DNA of 33,261 nucleotides from Serratia grimesii NBRC 13537 (GTDB lineage Bacteria > Pseudomonadota > Gammaproteobacteria > Enterobacterales > Enterobacteriaceae). The number at the start of each line of letters is the position of its first letter. Positions within the stretch are counted from its first letter, which is position 1. Shown piece after piece: positions 17,144 through 25,099 of the stretch. Under the pieces are notes generated by a model. It had not been told where the DNA came from, made no database searches, and saw only the letters and a list, made by a program, of their open reading frames with translations. Where the stretch lies: positions 1 to 33,261 of the forward strand of contig NZ_BCTT01000023.1 in the NCBI RefSeq assembly GCF_001590905.1, written 5' to 3'. The position numbers and the translations under genes were made by a program.

Positions 17144-17170
17144 TAAAGTTTTATTACCTACTGCCGATAA
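17144..17170 (+). promoter_or_regulatory. Sigma-28 (FliA) promoter for pdeH
   Basis: TAAAGTTT at 17144-17151, an 11-base spacer, then GCCGATAA at 17163-17170. This is an exact match to the enterobacterial flagellar sigma-28 consensus. Transcription would start near 17178, upstream of the pdeH start. E. coli pdeH (yhjH) is a known class 3 flagellar gene. Confidence 0.93.
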
Positions 17171-17216
17171 AGCAAGGGAAGCAATCACGCAGCCTGAGCG
17201 TTTTCATTCCCCTTCG

Positions 17217-18017
17217 ATGGCGATAGTACCAATGACAACCAAGATGACTTCTGGTCTGCTGGCGCCACTCTTTGCCGTATGCACGCATATAAAAGCGCAG
17301 CATTACTGGCGGCAATGCCGGCGCCAGTATACTTTCCAACCTATCTACCGTACCTCCGGTACTTTGTTGGCGCTCGAGCTGCTAACGGCGGTATATCATC
17401 CGTCCGCGCCAGATAAACCCCTATCACCGGAACTCTATTTTGCGGCTCTCAGCGTCCGTAAACGGCTGCAGGTCATTCAGGAACAGCTTGAATTGCTCCA
17501 ACGCTGGCAACCGCTGCTGACTCTCCACGGGTTGATGGTCTCGGTTAATATTGACGGGATTGCGCTGGAGGCATTGCAGCGACAGGGGGCATTGCAACGC
17601 CAGATTGCCAACATGCCATATCTGCGTTTTGAGCTGGTGGAACACGCGGGAATGGCGTTGAATGGCCCATTGCATCAAATTGCGGGTGCAGAACGATTGT
17701 GGTTGGATGATTTTGGTAGTGGGCTGGCGAATTTCTCTGCCGTTAGCACCTGGCGCTATCAATATATTAAGGTGGCGCGTGAGTTATTTACCTTGCTTAA
17801 GCAAACGGAAGACGGCATCCAACTGCTAGCGACATTGGTCAGAATGATGAACCAACACAGTGAAGGGGTGATTGTCGAAGGGGTGGAAACTGAGCAAGAA
17901 TGGTTGCTGGTACAGCGCTCCGGTGCGTTGGCTGCCCAAGGCTATTACCTTTCACGCCCGGCCCGTTTTGAAACCCTGCAAACCCTGCCTACATTGTTTT
18001 CTGCGCCTACTGTTTGA
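17217..18017 (+). CDS. pdeH: Cyclic di-GMP phosphodiesterase PdeH (YhjH)
   Basis: 266 residues from the ATG at 17217; E. coli PdeH has 255. It is a stand-alone cytoplasmic EAL domain that hydrolyses c-di-GMP and keeps flagella turning. Motifs are ELL at 54-56 in place of EAL (E. coli also has ELL), SVNIDG at 109-114, FELVEH at 138-143, LDDFGSG at 163-169, Lys185, and VEGVE at 220-224. The catalytic residues appear present. The frame is open back to 16917, but those codons lie upstream of the sigma-28 start site and antisense to the tautomerase gene. ATGs at 17232 and 17244 are also possible; none has a clear ribosome binding site. Confidence 0.93.
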   Translation: MAIVPMTTKMTSGLLAPLFAVCTHIKAQHYWRQCRRQYTFQPIYRTSGTLLALELLTAVYHPSAPDKPLSPELYFAALSVRKRLQVIQEQLELLQRWQPLLTLHGLMVSVNIDGIALEALQRQGALQRQIANMPYLRFELVEHAGMALNGPLHQIAGAERLWLDDFGSGLANFSAVSTWRYQYIKVARELFTLLKQTEDGIQLLATLVRMMNQHSEGVIVEGVETEQEWLLVQRSGALAAQGYYLSRPARFETLQTLPTLFSAPTV

Positions 18018-18119
18018 TCACCCGTCACCCTAAAGCGTGAACTCTTGCCTATCCTCGGCTAGGCTTGGTAAAGGCTGCTTATCAATTGAGTAGCAAGTTA
18101 TCGCGTTCAGGGAGCCATG

Positions 18120-20153
18120 ATGACAAGAACAGGTAAAGCGTTCACTTGGGTTGGTGGCATTGTGCTGTTGATCATCGCCGCATTGGTGATCTTTGTGCTG
18201 ACCTTCGACTGGAACCGCCTCAAACCAACGATTAATGACAAGGTGTCTGCCGAGCTGCACCGCCCGTTCGCCATCCGTGGCGAGTTGGGGGTTAACTGGG
18301 CGCGCGATAAAGGTGAGCGCGGCTGGCGGGCTTGGCTGCCGTGGCCAAAAATTCATGCTGAAGACATAGTGCTCGGCAATCCGAAAAATATCCCAGGCGA
18401 CAGCATGGCCCAATTGCAGCGCGTTGATGCCAGCATTTCACCCTTGGCGCTGCTGGGTAAAGAACTGTTGATCCCGCGGATTTGGCTGACACAGCCAAGT
18501 GCCAACTTACAGCGACTGGCCAATGGCGATAATAACTGGACCTTCAACCTGGCGGGTGATCCTAATCAACCACCGTCAGCCTGGTCGGTAAATATTCATG
18601 ACATTGTATTTGACCGTGGGCAGATTGATTTCAAAGATGCCACGCTGAAGGCCGATTTCCGTGCGGTGATTGATCCGCTCGGCAAACCTTTATCGTTCAG
18701 TGAAGTGACAGGCAAAAAAGAGGCTGGTACCGCGGTTACCCCTGATTATGTTTTCGGCTGGAAGGTGAAAGGCAAATACAACGGCGAGCCTCTATCGGGT
18801 AGTGGCAAGATTGGTGGCATGTTATCTCTACAAAACGCCGAGGTGCCTTTCCCACTGCAAGCTGATGTACGCTCTGGTTCCACCCGCGTGGTTGTGGCCG
18901 GTACGCTGTCCGATCCGATGAATCTTGGTGGTTTGGATCTGCAACTTAAATTCTCCGGCGAGAGTCTGGGCAACCTGTATGCCCTCACTGGCGTGTTGTT
19001 GCCCAATACCCCGCCGTACTCCACCGATGGTCACCTGATCGCTCGCCTTCATGAGAAAGGGGGGGCAGTGTTCCAGTACCAGAAGTTTGATGGGAAAATT
19101 GGCGACAGCGATATTCACGGTAATTTGAAATATGTCGCTAGCAAACCCCGGCCGAAATTGAGTGGGGAAGTGCTGTCGAAACAGCTACGCTTTGCCGACC
19201 TGGCACCTCTGATTGGTGCTGATTCCAATTCTGAAAAAGCCAGTCGCGGTGAGAAGAGCCGTCAGCCGGCAGGCAAAGTGCTGCCAGTAGAGAAGTTTGA
19301 TACCAAAAGCTGGAAGGTGATGGATGCAGACGTCAAATTCACCGCTAAGCGCATTGAACGTGGCAGCTCACTGCCACTGAGCGATCTCTATACCCATTTG
19401 CAGTTGGATAACGGCGCAATCTTGATGGATCCGCTACGGTTCGGCGTCGCTGGCGGTAACCTCAATGCGATTCTTCATCTCGACGGTGGCAAAAACCCGA
19501 TGCAGGGCCGGGTGGATATGCACGCGCGTAAATTCCAACTGAAGGAATTGTTGCCGAATGTAGGATCGATGAAGCGCAGTCTGGGACAATTAAACGGAGA
19601 TGCCAAACTGACCGGCAGCGGCAATTCGGTAGCTGACCTACTGGCGACCAGCAGCGGCGATTTACGTATGGTGATCAACAATGGGGTAATCAGCCGGAGT
19701 CTGATGGAAATCCTCGGGTTGAACGTTGGTAACTATCTGGTGGCACAACTGTTTGGTGATGACGTTGTGGGGATAAACTGCGCGGCAGCGGATGTGGGGA
19801 TTCGTAGTGGTGTGGCCGCACCACGGTTGTTTGTGTTCGACACGGAGAACGCCATTATCAATATCAGCGGTAATACTAATCTCGCCACGGAGCGGTTGGA
19901 CTTGTCCATCGATCCAGAAAGTAAAGGTATGCGAGTGCTGACACTACGTTCACCGCTTTACGTAAAAGGTACCTTTGCACACCCGGATGCCGGCGTGAAG
20001 GCCGGTCCGCTCATTGCGCGCGGTGCAGCGGCGGTGGCATTGGGCGTGGTGCTGACGCCGGCAGCGGCCCTGCTGGCACTGGTTTCCCCAAGCGAAGGCG
20101 GTGAAGAAAACCAGTGCGGACAAATCTTGCAGCAGATGAAAAAGAAGAAATGA
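18120..20153 (+). CDS. yhjG: AsmA-family protein YhjG
   Basis: 677 residues, closely similar to E. coli YhjG. A single N-terminal membrane anchor (about residues 10-32) precedes a large periplasmic domain with the AsmA-type ends (NRLKPTINDKVSAELHRPFAI at the start; NVGNYLVAQLFGDD and PESKGMRVLTLRSPLYVKGTF near the end). AsmA-like proteins are linked to phospholipid transport between the membranes; YhjG is a minor, poorly understood member. AGGGAG lies five bases before this ATG and only two before the preceding ATG at 18117, so 18120 is preferred. It lies 102 bases after pdeH, with the same order as in E. coli. Confidence 0.93.
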   Translation: MTRTGKAFTWVGGIVLLIIAALVIFVLTFDWNRLKPTINDKVSAELHRPFAIRGELGVNWARDKGERGWRAWLPWPKIHAEDIVLGNPKNIPGDSMAQLQRVDASISPLALLGKELLIPRIWLTQPSANLQRLANGDNNWTFNLAGDPNQPPSAWSVNIHDIVFDRGQIDFKDATLKADFRAVIDPLGKPLSFSEVTGKKEAGTAVTPDYVFGWKVKGKYNGEPLSGSGKIGGMLSLQNAEVPFPLQADVRSGSTRVVVAGTLSDPMNLGGLDLQLKFSGESLGNLYALTGVLLPNTPPYSTDGHLIARLHEKGGAVFQYQKFDGKIGDSDIHGNLKYVASKPRPKLSGEVLSKQLRFADLAPLIGADSNSEKASRGEKSRQPAGKVLPVEKFDTKSWKVMDADVKFTAKRIERGSSLPLSDLYTHLQLDNGAILMDPLRFGVAGGNLNAILHLDGGKNPMQGRVDMHARKFQLKELLPNVGSMKRSLGQLNGDAKLTGSGNSVADLLATSSGDLRMVINNGVISRSLMEILGLNVGNYLVAQLFGDDVVGINCAAADVGIRSGVAAPRLFVFDTENAIINISGNTNLATERLDLSIDPESKGMRVLTLRSPLYVKGTFAHPDAGVKAGPLIARGAAAVALGVVLTPAAALLALVSPSEGGEENQCGQILQQMKKKK

Positions 20154-20161
20154 TCGTAAAA

Positions 20162-20188
20162 GCCCGCAGATAACCTGCGGGCCGTTTT
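20162..20188. terminator. Terminator between yhjG and cdh
   Basis: GCCCGCAG at 20162-20169 pairs with CTGCGGGC at 20175-20182; TTTT follows at 20185-20188 and AAAA precedes it. It can act on both convergent genes and overlaps the cdh stop codon. Confidence 0.85.
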
Positions 20189-20951
20189 ACTTCAATACCT
20201 GACAGTCATGATCCTGGATCTCTTCTGATGAAGCCAAAGTAAACGGCAGCAGGCTGCGCTCGGTGGCCAGCAACAGAAAATCACCGCTGGGTAATGCGGT
20301 CATTGCCAGTCCAAAACTCCCCATACGCCCGTTTGCGTGAGCAATCCCCTCTGCCAACAAGCGGAAAGCACCCTGTTTACTCAGCTCCTCAGGCGTTACC
20401 CGACGCGCTAAATAGTCATGGCCCAGCAGGCCGCCAGGTATTGGCTCCCACTGCTCGCTGTAATCCGCCGCATACTGCGCCAGCTGCGTTTTTACCGACG
20501 GCAGCAGGCAGGAGATGTGAATGTGCAACTGATTCTGAGTGCGGCCATAGGCTGAATTAATCGCCAGCGAAATATCGGCGTCGTCGATCGTCTTGCCATA
20601 TTTATCGGCCATAAAGTGCCGTGCTTGCCAGGCTTGCTCAAAGAAGTTTGGGGTGGAGGCTGCCAGTACCGCGGGGCTTTCAATGCCGGTGATTTTTGTG
20701 CTTGGCATCAACAGATATTGCAGCGGCCCGTTACGATCTTTGAACACCACAAAGCCAGCCTGTGTGTCAACCTGCGCACAGGGTGCCGGATTGTTATGCG
20801 CCAGTTGGTTGGGCAGGCACTGTTGGCTGACAATGCGCCACAGTGCGCTCGATTGGGGAGGAGTTACCCATATCCAGAGCGCGGCAGTAATCGCGATGGC
20901 GACCATCACTAACGGCGCAACGTACAAAAATAGCCTGCGGCGCAGAGACAT
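20187..20951 (-). CDS. cdh: CDP-diacylglycerol pyrophosphatase
   Basis: 254 residues, recognisably E. coli Cdh. It splits CDP-diacylglycerol into phosphatidate and CMP at the inner membrane. An N-terminal membrane anchor (about 8-30) precedes the HIT-like catalytic region QLHIHISC at 141-148, with its histidines 143 and 145. GPLQYLLMPSTKITGIESP and GLLGHDYLARRV are shared with the family. Placement beside yhjG, another envelope lipid gene, is notable; in E. coli cdh lies elsewhere. No strong promoter was seen. The next gene on the same strand upstream, yhjE, ends 107 bases away, so co-transcription is possible. Confidence 0.93.
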   Translation of the reverse strand: MSLRRRLFLYVAPLVMVAIAITAALWIWVTPPQSSALWRIVSQQCLPNQLAHNNPAPCAQVDTQAGFVVFKDRNGPLQYLLMPSTKITGIESPAVLAASTPNFFEQAWQARHFMADKYGKTIDDADISLAINSAYGRTQNQLHIHISCLLPSVKTQLAQYAADYSEQWEPIPGGLLGHDYLARRVTPEELSKQGAFRLLAEGIAHANGRMGSFGLAMTALPSGDFLLLATERSLLPFTLASSEEIQDHDCQVLK

Positions 20952-21058
20952 GATTGATTTCCGTTTCCGTAAAAAGAGAAGCGTTCAGCATAGTCTGGTT
21001 TTATGACAGGTGACAGTGCGGGAAATGCGGCCCGTGTGACAGGGCCGCAGAAGCAGGA

Positions 21059-22381
21059 TTACAGTGACTTGTCTCGGGTCTCTTTCATCAGTAGCAGGGC
21101 GATCAGCGTGAGGCTGGCCATCGCTGCCAAATACAGACCGACATAGAACAAACCGTAATGGGTCGCCAGCCAGGTAGCGATGTAAGGCGCCACAGCTGCG
21201 CCGAGGATCGAGGCCACATTGTAGGAGAACGACGCACCGGTATAGCGCACTTCGGTCGGGAATAACTCGGGCAGAAGTGCGCCCATCGGACCGAAAGTCA
21301 GGCCCATGATGCTCAGACCGCACAGCAGGAAGCCCATCACCAGCGTTTGGTTACCGGAACCCAACATGCTTGGGAATAGGAAAGCGAAGGCGATCATCAG
21401 CAGGGTGATGACGATCATGGTCTTACGGCGGCCAAAGGCATCTGCCAGCAGGCCGGCAATTGGCACCATCACGCCAAAGCCAATCACCGCCACCATCAGC
21501 ATCCACAGGAAGCTGTTGCGTGAGTATCCCAACCCCAGCGGTTGCGGTGTCGTACCGTAGGTCATTGAGTAAACCGTCATCAGATAGAACAGGGTATAGG
21601 TTGCCAGCATGATAAAGGTGCCAAGGATGGTCACCTTCAGGTGTTTGCTCAGCAAGGTGCCGAGCGGAATTTTCACCTGTTTGCCTGCTTTTGCTACCTT
21701 GGCGAATACCGGGGTTTCATGCAGCGATACACGAACATACAGGCCGATTAGCACCAGTGCGGCGGACAGGATGAAGGGTACGCGCCAGCCCCATTCCATA
21801 AACTGCTGATCTGTCAGCAGCCAGGAGAGTAGCAGGAAGGTGCCGTTGGCGAAGAAGAAGCCAATAGGTGCACCCAGTTGAGGGAACGAGCCATACAGCG
21901 CACGTTTTCTGGCTGGGGCGTTCTCGGTAGCCAGCAAAGCGGCTCCTCCCCATTCACCACCAAGGCCCAGCCCCTGACCGAAGCGCGCCAGCGCCAGCAG
22001 GATGGGGGCGAAGATGCCGATGGTTTCGTAGCTTGGCAGCAAGCCAATCAGTACGGTAGAAATCCCCATGGTGAGCAGTGAGGCGACCAGCGTCACCTTG
22101 CGGCCTACACGATCCCCAAAGTGCCCGAACAGTGCCGAACCAATCGGACGTGCGATAAAGGCGACGGCGAAAGTGGCCAGTGACTGTAGCGTCGCTGTCG
22201 TGGGATCACCCTGCGGGAAGAAGATATGCGGGAATACGATCACCGCAGCGGTAGCGTAAATATAGAAATCGAAAAACTCGATGGCGGTCCCGACCAGCGA
22301 GGCGACAATCACTTTTCCGCGCGAGTTAACAGGTGTTGACGCGTCGTCGGCGTCCAGAGTTGGTGCGATGGAGGCTTGCAT
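21059..22381 (-). CDS. yhjE: MFS transporter YhjE, metabolite:H+ symporter family
   Basis: 440 residues with about 12 membrane segments, near-identical in many stretches to E. coli YhjE. The MFS loop motif GHFGDRVGRK is at 86-95, and the family stretch GGEWGGAALLATENAP follows the fourth helix. Members of the metabolite:H+ symporter group carry organic acids or betaines; the YhjE substrate is not established. The start is the ATG at 22381 with a weak ribosome binding site. It lies between yhjD and the cdh/yhjG pair, as in E. coli except for cdh. Confidence 0.93.
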   Translation of the reverse strand: MQASIAPTLDADDASTPVNSRGKVIVASLVGTAIEFFDFYIYATAAVIVFPHIFFPQGDPTTATLQSLATFAVAFIARPIGSALFGHFGDRVGRKVTLVASLLTMGISTVLIGLLPSYETIGIFAPILLALARFGQGLGLGGEWGGAALLATENAPARKRALYGSFPQLGAPIGFFFANGTFLLLSWLLTDQQFMEWGWRVPFILSAALVLIGLYVRVSLHETPVFAKVAKAGKQVKIPLGTLLSKHLKVTILGTFIMLATYTLFYLMTVYSMTYGTTPQPLGLGYSRNSFLWMLMVAVIGFGVMVPIAGLLADAFGRRKTMIVITLLMIAFAFLFPSMLGSGNQTLVMGFLLCGLSIMGLTFGPMGALLPELFPTEVRYTGASFSYNVASILGAAVAPYIATWLATHYGLFYVGLYLAAMASLTLIALLLMKETRDKSL

Positions 22382-22665
22382 AATATTTCTTATATTTTGA
22401 ATTTGTAAAAATCCATCTTAGTCATAGCAATATGCCTTTTCAATGCTGAAACTTTGCACAATACCGTGATTAACCGGTTAAAAAGCTTAATGTTTCACTG
22501 GCGTGTTTCTACGTGGATTTTAACGTTGCCAAATGAATGATTTGCAGACTGAATACCTGTAAAAGCCGGAAAGAAAAGTTAGCGGGTAGTTTGTTGTGCT
22601 GGTTTTGGTGGGTATGGTGGTTGTATTTTAGTTTTATGCGCTGGTTTATTGGTTGTTTGTTGAAA
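22382..22665. other. Spacer upstream of yhjE, with palindrome
   Basis: A 284-base A/T-rich spacer, part of the 328-base gap between yhjE and yhjD. It contains the perfect 12-bp palindrome TTAACCGGTTAA at 22470-22481, about 90 bases upstream of the yhjE start, which could be an operator. No coding region was seen and no promoter boxes could be fixed. Confidence 0.5.
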
Positions 22666-22695
22666 TAAAAAACCGGCCATCAGAGTGTGGCCGGT
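22666..22695 (-). terminator. Terminator after yhjD
   Basis: On the minus strand ACCGGCCA (22695-22688) pairs with TGGCCGGT (22679-22672), followed by a run of T. It lies 15 bases after the yhjD stop and separates yhjD from yhjE. Confidence 0.9.
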
Positions 22696-22709
22696 ATGAT
22701 TGCGTTGCT

Positions 22710-23729
22710 TCAGGGATCGGTTCGTTCCGATGTTGGTAGCGTTTTATCCTCTTTATACTGGGCAGTGGCAATCCAGGCGGCGCAGAACAGCGTCAGACGC
22801 GCGAAGAAATAGAAGAAGGCCATCAGCCCAATGACTGAACCAAAGGCGGCGCCCGAAGGGGATTTAGCGACCTGTGGTAGCGTCATTGTCATCACAAACT
22901 TAATCACCTCGAAACCGATAGCAGCAAGCAGCGTGCCGCGTAACAGCGCCTTTTTCTTGGGTTTATGCCGTGGCAGCATCCAAAATATCCAGAGGAACAG
23001 CAGGTAGTTAGCGAAAATAGAGATCGACAGTGCAATCAGCGTCATCGCCGGACGCAGCCAATCGATACCTTCCAGGCCCAAAGCACGGACGATCGCCGCC
23101 TGTGCCGAGCCGGCGATGGACGTCAGCGTTAACGTAATAATCAGTGCCACCACCAGACCGCTCAGTGAGATAAAGTCTCGGGTGTATTTGAAATAGATTT
23201 TTTCCTGGTCCTGCGGATTGCGTTCCCATACGTCACGCGATTGCGCGCGGATAGCCTCACGCAGGTTGCCCATCCAACTGATCCCCGAATACAGTGCCAG
23301 TGCCAGGCCGGTCAGCCCCACGGTCGTACGCTGCTGAATAGCGGTATTAACGGTATTTTTGAGCGTGCTGGCCAGAGTAGGGTCACTGATGCTACCGACA
23401 ATTTTATTTATCAGCTCGGTCAGCAGGTCGGGGTTGGACGCCAGCACAAAACCAACAGCGGCGAATGACACCATCAGTATCGGGATCAGCGACAGAAATG
23501 AGAAATAGGTAATGGCGGCGCCGAATTGGCTGCCCAGACGATCGTTAAAGCGCTCGGTAGCACGTAACAGGTGGGCGATACTTGGCCAGGCTTTGATGCG
23601 CTCAACGAGGCGTGAAAAACCGGAAATACGCCGGTCAATTTTCTGGTGGCCGGTTTTGATGGCGATCAGCGGTTTTTGTGCCGCTTCATTGTTGGGCTGA
23701 TGGGGGTCTTTATCTGATCCTGTAGGCAT
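22710..23729 (-). CDS. yhjD: Inner membrane protein YhjD (YihY/BrkB family)
   Basis: 339 residues, closely matching E. coli YhjD. A hydrophilic N-terminal tail of about 70 residues precedes six or so membrane segments. Conserved stretches are ATERFNDRLGSQFGAAITYF, GNLREAIRAQSRDVWERNPQ and SPSGAAFGSVIGLMAFFYFF. The family was once misnamed ribonuclease BN. In E. coli an altered YhjD suppresses the lethality of lacking Kdo on lipid A, which suggests a role in envelope lipid traffic. An ERIC element lies 28 bases upstream of the start. Confidence 0.93.
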   Translation of the reverse strand: MPTGSDKDPHQPNNEAAQKPLIAIKTGHQKIDRRISGFSRLVERIKAWPSIAHLLRATERFNDRLGSQFGAAITYFSFLSLIPILMVSFAAVGFVLASNPDLLTELINKIVGSISDPTLASTLKNTVNTAIQQRTTVGLTGLALALYSGISWMGNLREAIRAQSRDVWERNPQDQEKIYFKYTRDFISLSGLVVALIITLTLTSIAGSAQAAIVRALGLEGIDWLRPAMTLIALSISIFANYLLFLWIFWMLPRHKPKKKALLRGTLLAAIGFEVIKFVMTMTLPQVAKSPSGAAFGSVIGLMAFFYFFARLTLFCAAWIATAQYKEDKTLPTSERTDP

Positions 23730-23757
23730 TACGTCATGATTTCCTTAACGATAAATA

Positions 23758-23880
23758 TACCCGCCATATTTCAAATTACCTGTGCGTTGGCTGCTGTGGA
23801 TTACCTGAATCACTTACTCTAATAAGCTCATCGGGACTCGCTCAGTTGCCACCGTCCTGCAACTCGAATTATTTAGGGTA
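23758..23880. repeat. ERIC (IRU) element between yhjD and rpfF
   Basis: 123 bases bounded by TACCC and GGGTA. The core (CACTTACTCTAATAAGCTCA) is more diverged than in the ilv copies, but the right end, CCTGCAACTCGAATTATTTA, is close to the ERIC consensus. It lies in the divergent space between yhjD and rpfF. Confidence 0.85.
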
Positions 23881-24193
23881 GAGGCTCTCTCAGCTTTGAT
23901 TATAGCCAAAAGGCTCGCCGGTTTGGCCACAAGGGCGGCAACCGACTAGTTTTTGAGCTTAGCGCGTTCACCATGTCAGTGAAATGCTACTGCTCATCGT
24001 TAGGTAAAATTCTTATATCAGCCGCGTACCAGCACGGTTTTTTTCATTCACCGACCTCCAATTTTTATCTGTTTCATCACCAAGAAAGCGTTTACTCATG
24101 ATGTGGCGCTGCGGTTTATCGACCGTCGCGTTGCTGCAGCCGTAGGGGCTGGAACGGTTTTAACTGTCATCAATAGATAAAATGGAAGGTCAT
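23881..24193. other. Upstream region of rpfF
   Basis: 313 bases between the ERIC and the rpfF start. Nothing coding was recognised. It has a TTATAT at about 24012 and scattered T-runs but no promoter could be assigned, and no obvious regulator site was seen. Confidence 0.4.
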
Positions 24194-25060
24194 ATGAAAT
24201 TGCTAAATCATCCCACCTGTCGTCCGTTTACCGAAGCGGGCAATTTGACACAGATTTCCGCCTTCTATGAAGAAGAGCGGCACATCATGTGGATGCTGCT
24301 GCGCGCGGAACCACGTCCTTGTTTTAATCAGGCGTTAATTGAAGACATCATGACGTTGGCGCAGGCGGCCAAAGAGTCATCATTGCAGTTTGATTTTTGG
24401 GTAACTGGCTCGCTGGTGCCGAATATGTTCAACGTCGGCGGCGATCTGCAGTTTTTTGCGGAGGCAATTAAAAACCGCAAGCGTGAGGCAATGATGGCTT
24501 ACGCACGTGCTTGCATCGACTGTGTACATGCGGCAGCACGCGGATTTGACACCGGAGCAGTCAGTATTGCCATGGTGGAGGGCAGCGCGCTGGGCGGTGG
24601 TTTTGAAGCCGCATTGGCGCACCATTTTGTTTTGGCGCAGAACAACGCGCGCATGGGGTTCCCAGAAATTGCCTTTAACCTGTTTCCTGGCATGGGCGGT
24701 TACTCGCTGGTGGCGCGCAAGGCAGGCATGCGTCTGGCGGAAGAGCTGATTTGGGGCGGTGAGTCGCACACGGCAGAATGGTTTGAAAGCCGTGGGCTGG
24801 TTGATCAGCTATTCCAACCCGGCGACGCCTACGTGGCTACGCGTACCTTCATTGATACTATCCGGCCTAAATTGAACGGTATGCGTGCGATGTTGCGCGC
24901 CCGCCAGCGGGTGCTGCAATTGACGCGTTCTGAATTGATGGATATTACCGAGGATTGGGTGCATTCAGCCTTCACCATTGAGGAGAAAGATCGCGCCTAT
25001 ATTGAACGCTTAGTTATGTTGCAGGACCGCCACACGTTGAACCTGCGTCGTGCAGGCTAA
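24194..25060 (+). CDS. rpfF: DSF-family signal synthase RpfF (crotonase fold)
   Basis: 288 residues of the crotonase (enoyl-CoA hydratase) fold. RpfF makes cis-2-unsaturated fatty acid signals (DSF, BDSF) from acyl-ACP by dehydration and thioester cleavage. The two catalytic glutamates of Xanthomonas RpfF (Glu141, Glu161) correspond to Glu138 in EGSALGGGFEAAL and Glu158 in GFPEIAFNLFPGMG, with the same spacing of 20. I start at the ATG at 24194 because GGAAGGT lies just upstream; an in-frame ATG at 24182 contains that site. It is convergent with rpfR, 16 bases between stops. A general enoyl-CoA hydratase is the alternative, but the gene partner argues for RpfF. Confidence 0.92.
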   Translation: MKLLNHPTCRPFTEAGNLTQISAFYEEERHIMWMLLRAEPRPCFNQALIEDIMTLAQAAKESSLQFDFWVTGSLVPNMFNVGGDLQFFAEAIKNRKREAMMAYARACIDCVHAAARGFDTGAVSIAMVEGSALGGGFEAALAHHFVLAQNNARMGFPEIAFNLFPGMGGYSLVARKAGMRLAEELIWGGESHTAEWFESRGLVDQLFQPGDAYVATRTFIDTIRPKLNGMRAMLRARQRVLQLTRSELMDITEDWVHSAFTIEEKDRAYIERLVMLQDRHTLNLRRAG

Positions 25061-25069
25061 TATGACCCT

Positions 25070-25099
25070 GCCCGCATCACGCTGAGGGGGATTGCGGGC
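25070..25099. repeat. Inverted repeat at the rpfF/rpfR convergent ends
   Basis: GCCCGCA at 25070-25076 pairs with TGCGGGC at 25093-25099 over a 16-base loop. It spans the rpfR stop codon. There is no T-run, so at best it is a weak terminator; the two transcripts probably overlap. Confidence 0.4.

Noticed and set aside
16917-17216. N-terminal extension of pdeH by 100 codons
   Set aside because: It is antisense to the tautomerase gene and upstream of the sigma-28 start site near 17178, and E. coli PdeH has nothing equivalent.
24182-24193. rpfF start at the first ATG
   Set aside because: The best ribosome binding site, GGAAGGT, lies inside these codons and is correctly placed for the ATG at 24194.
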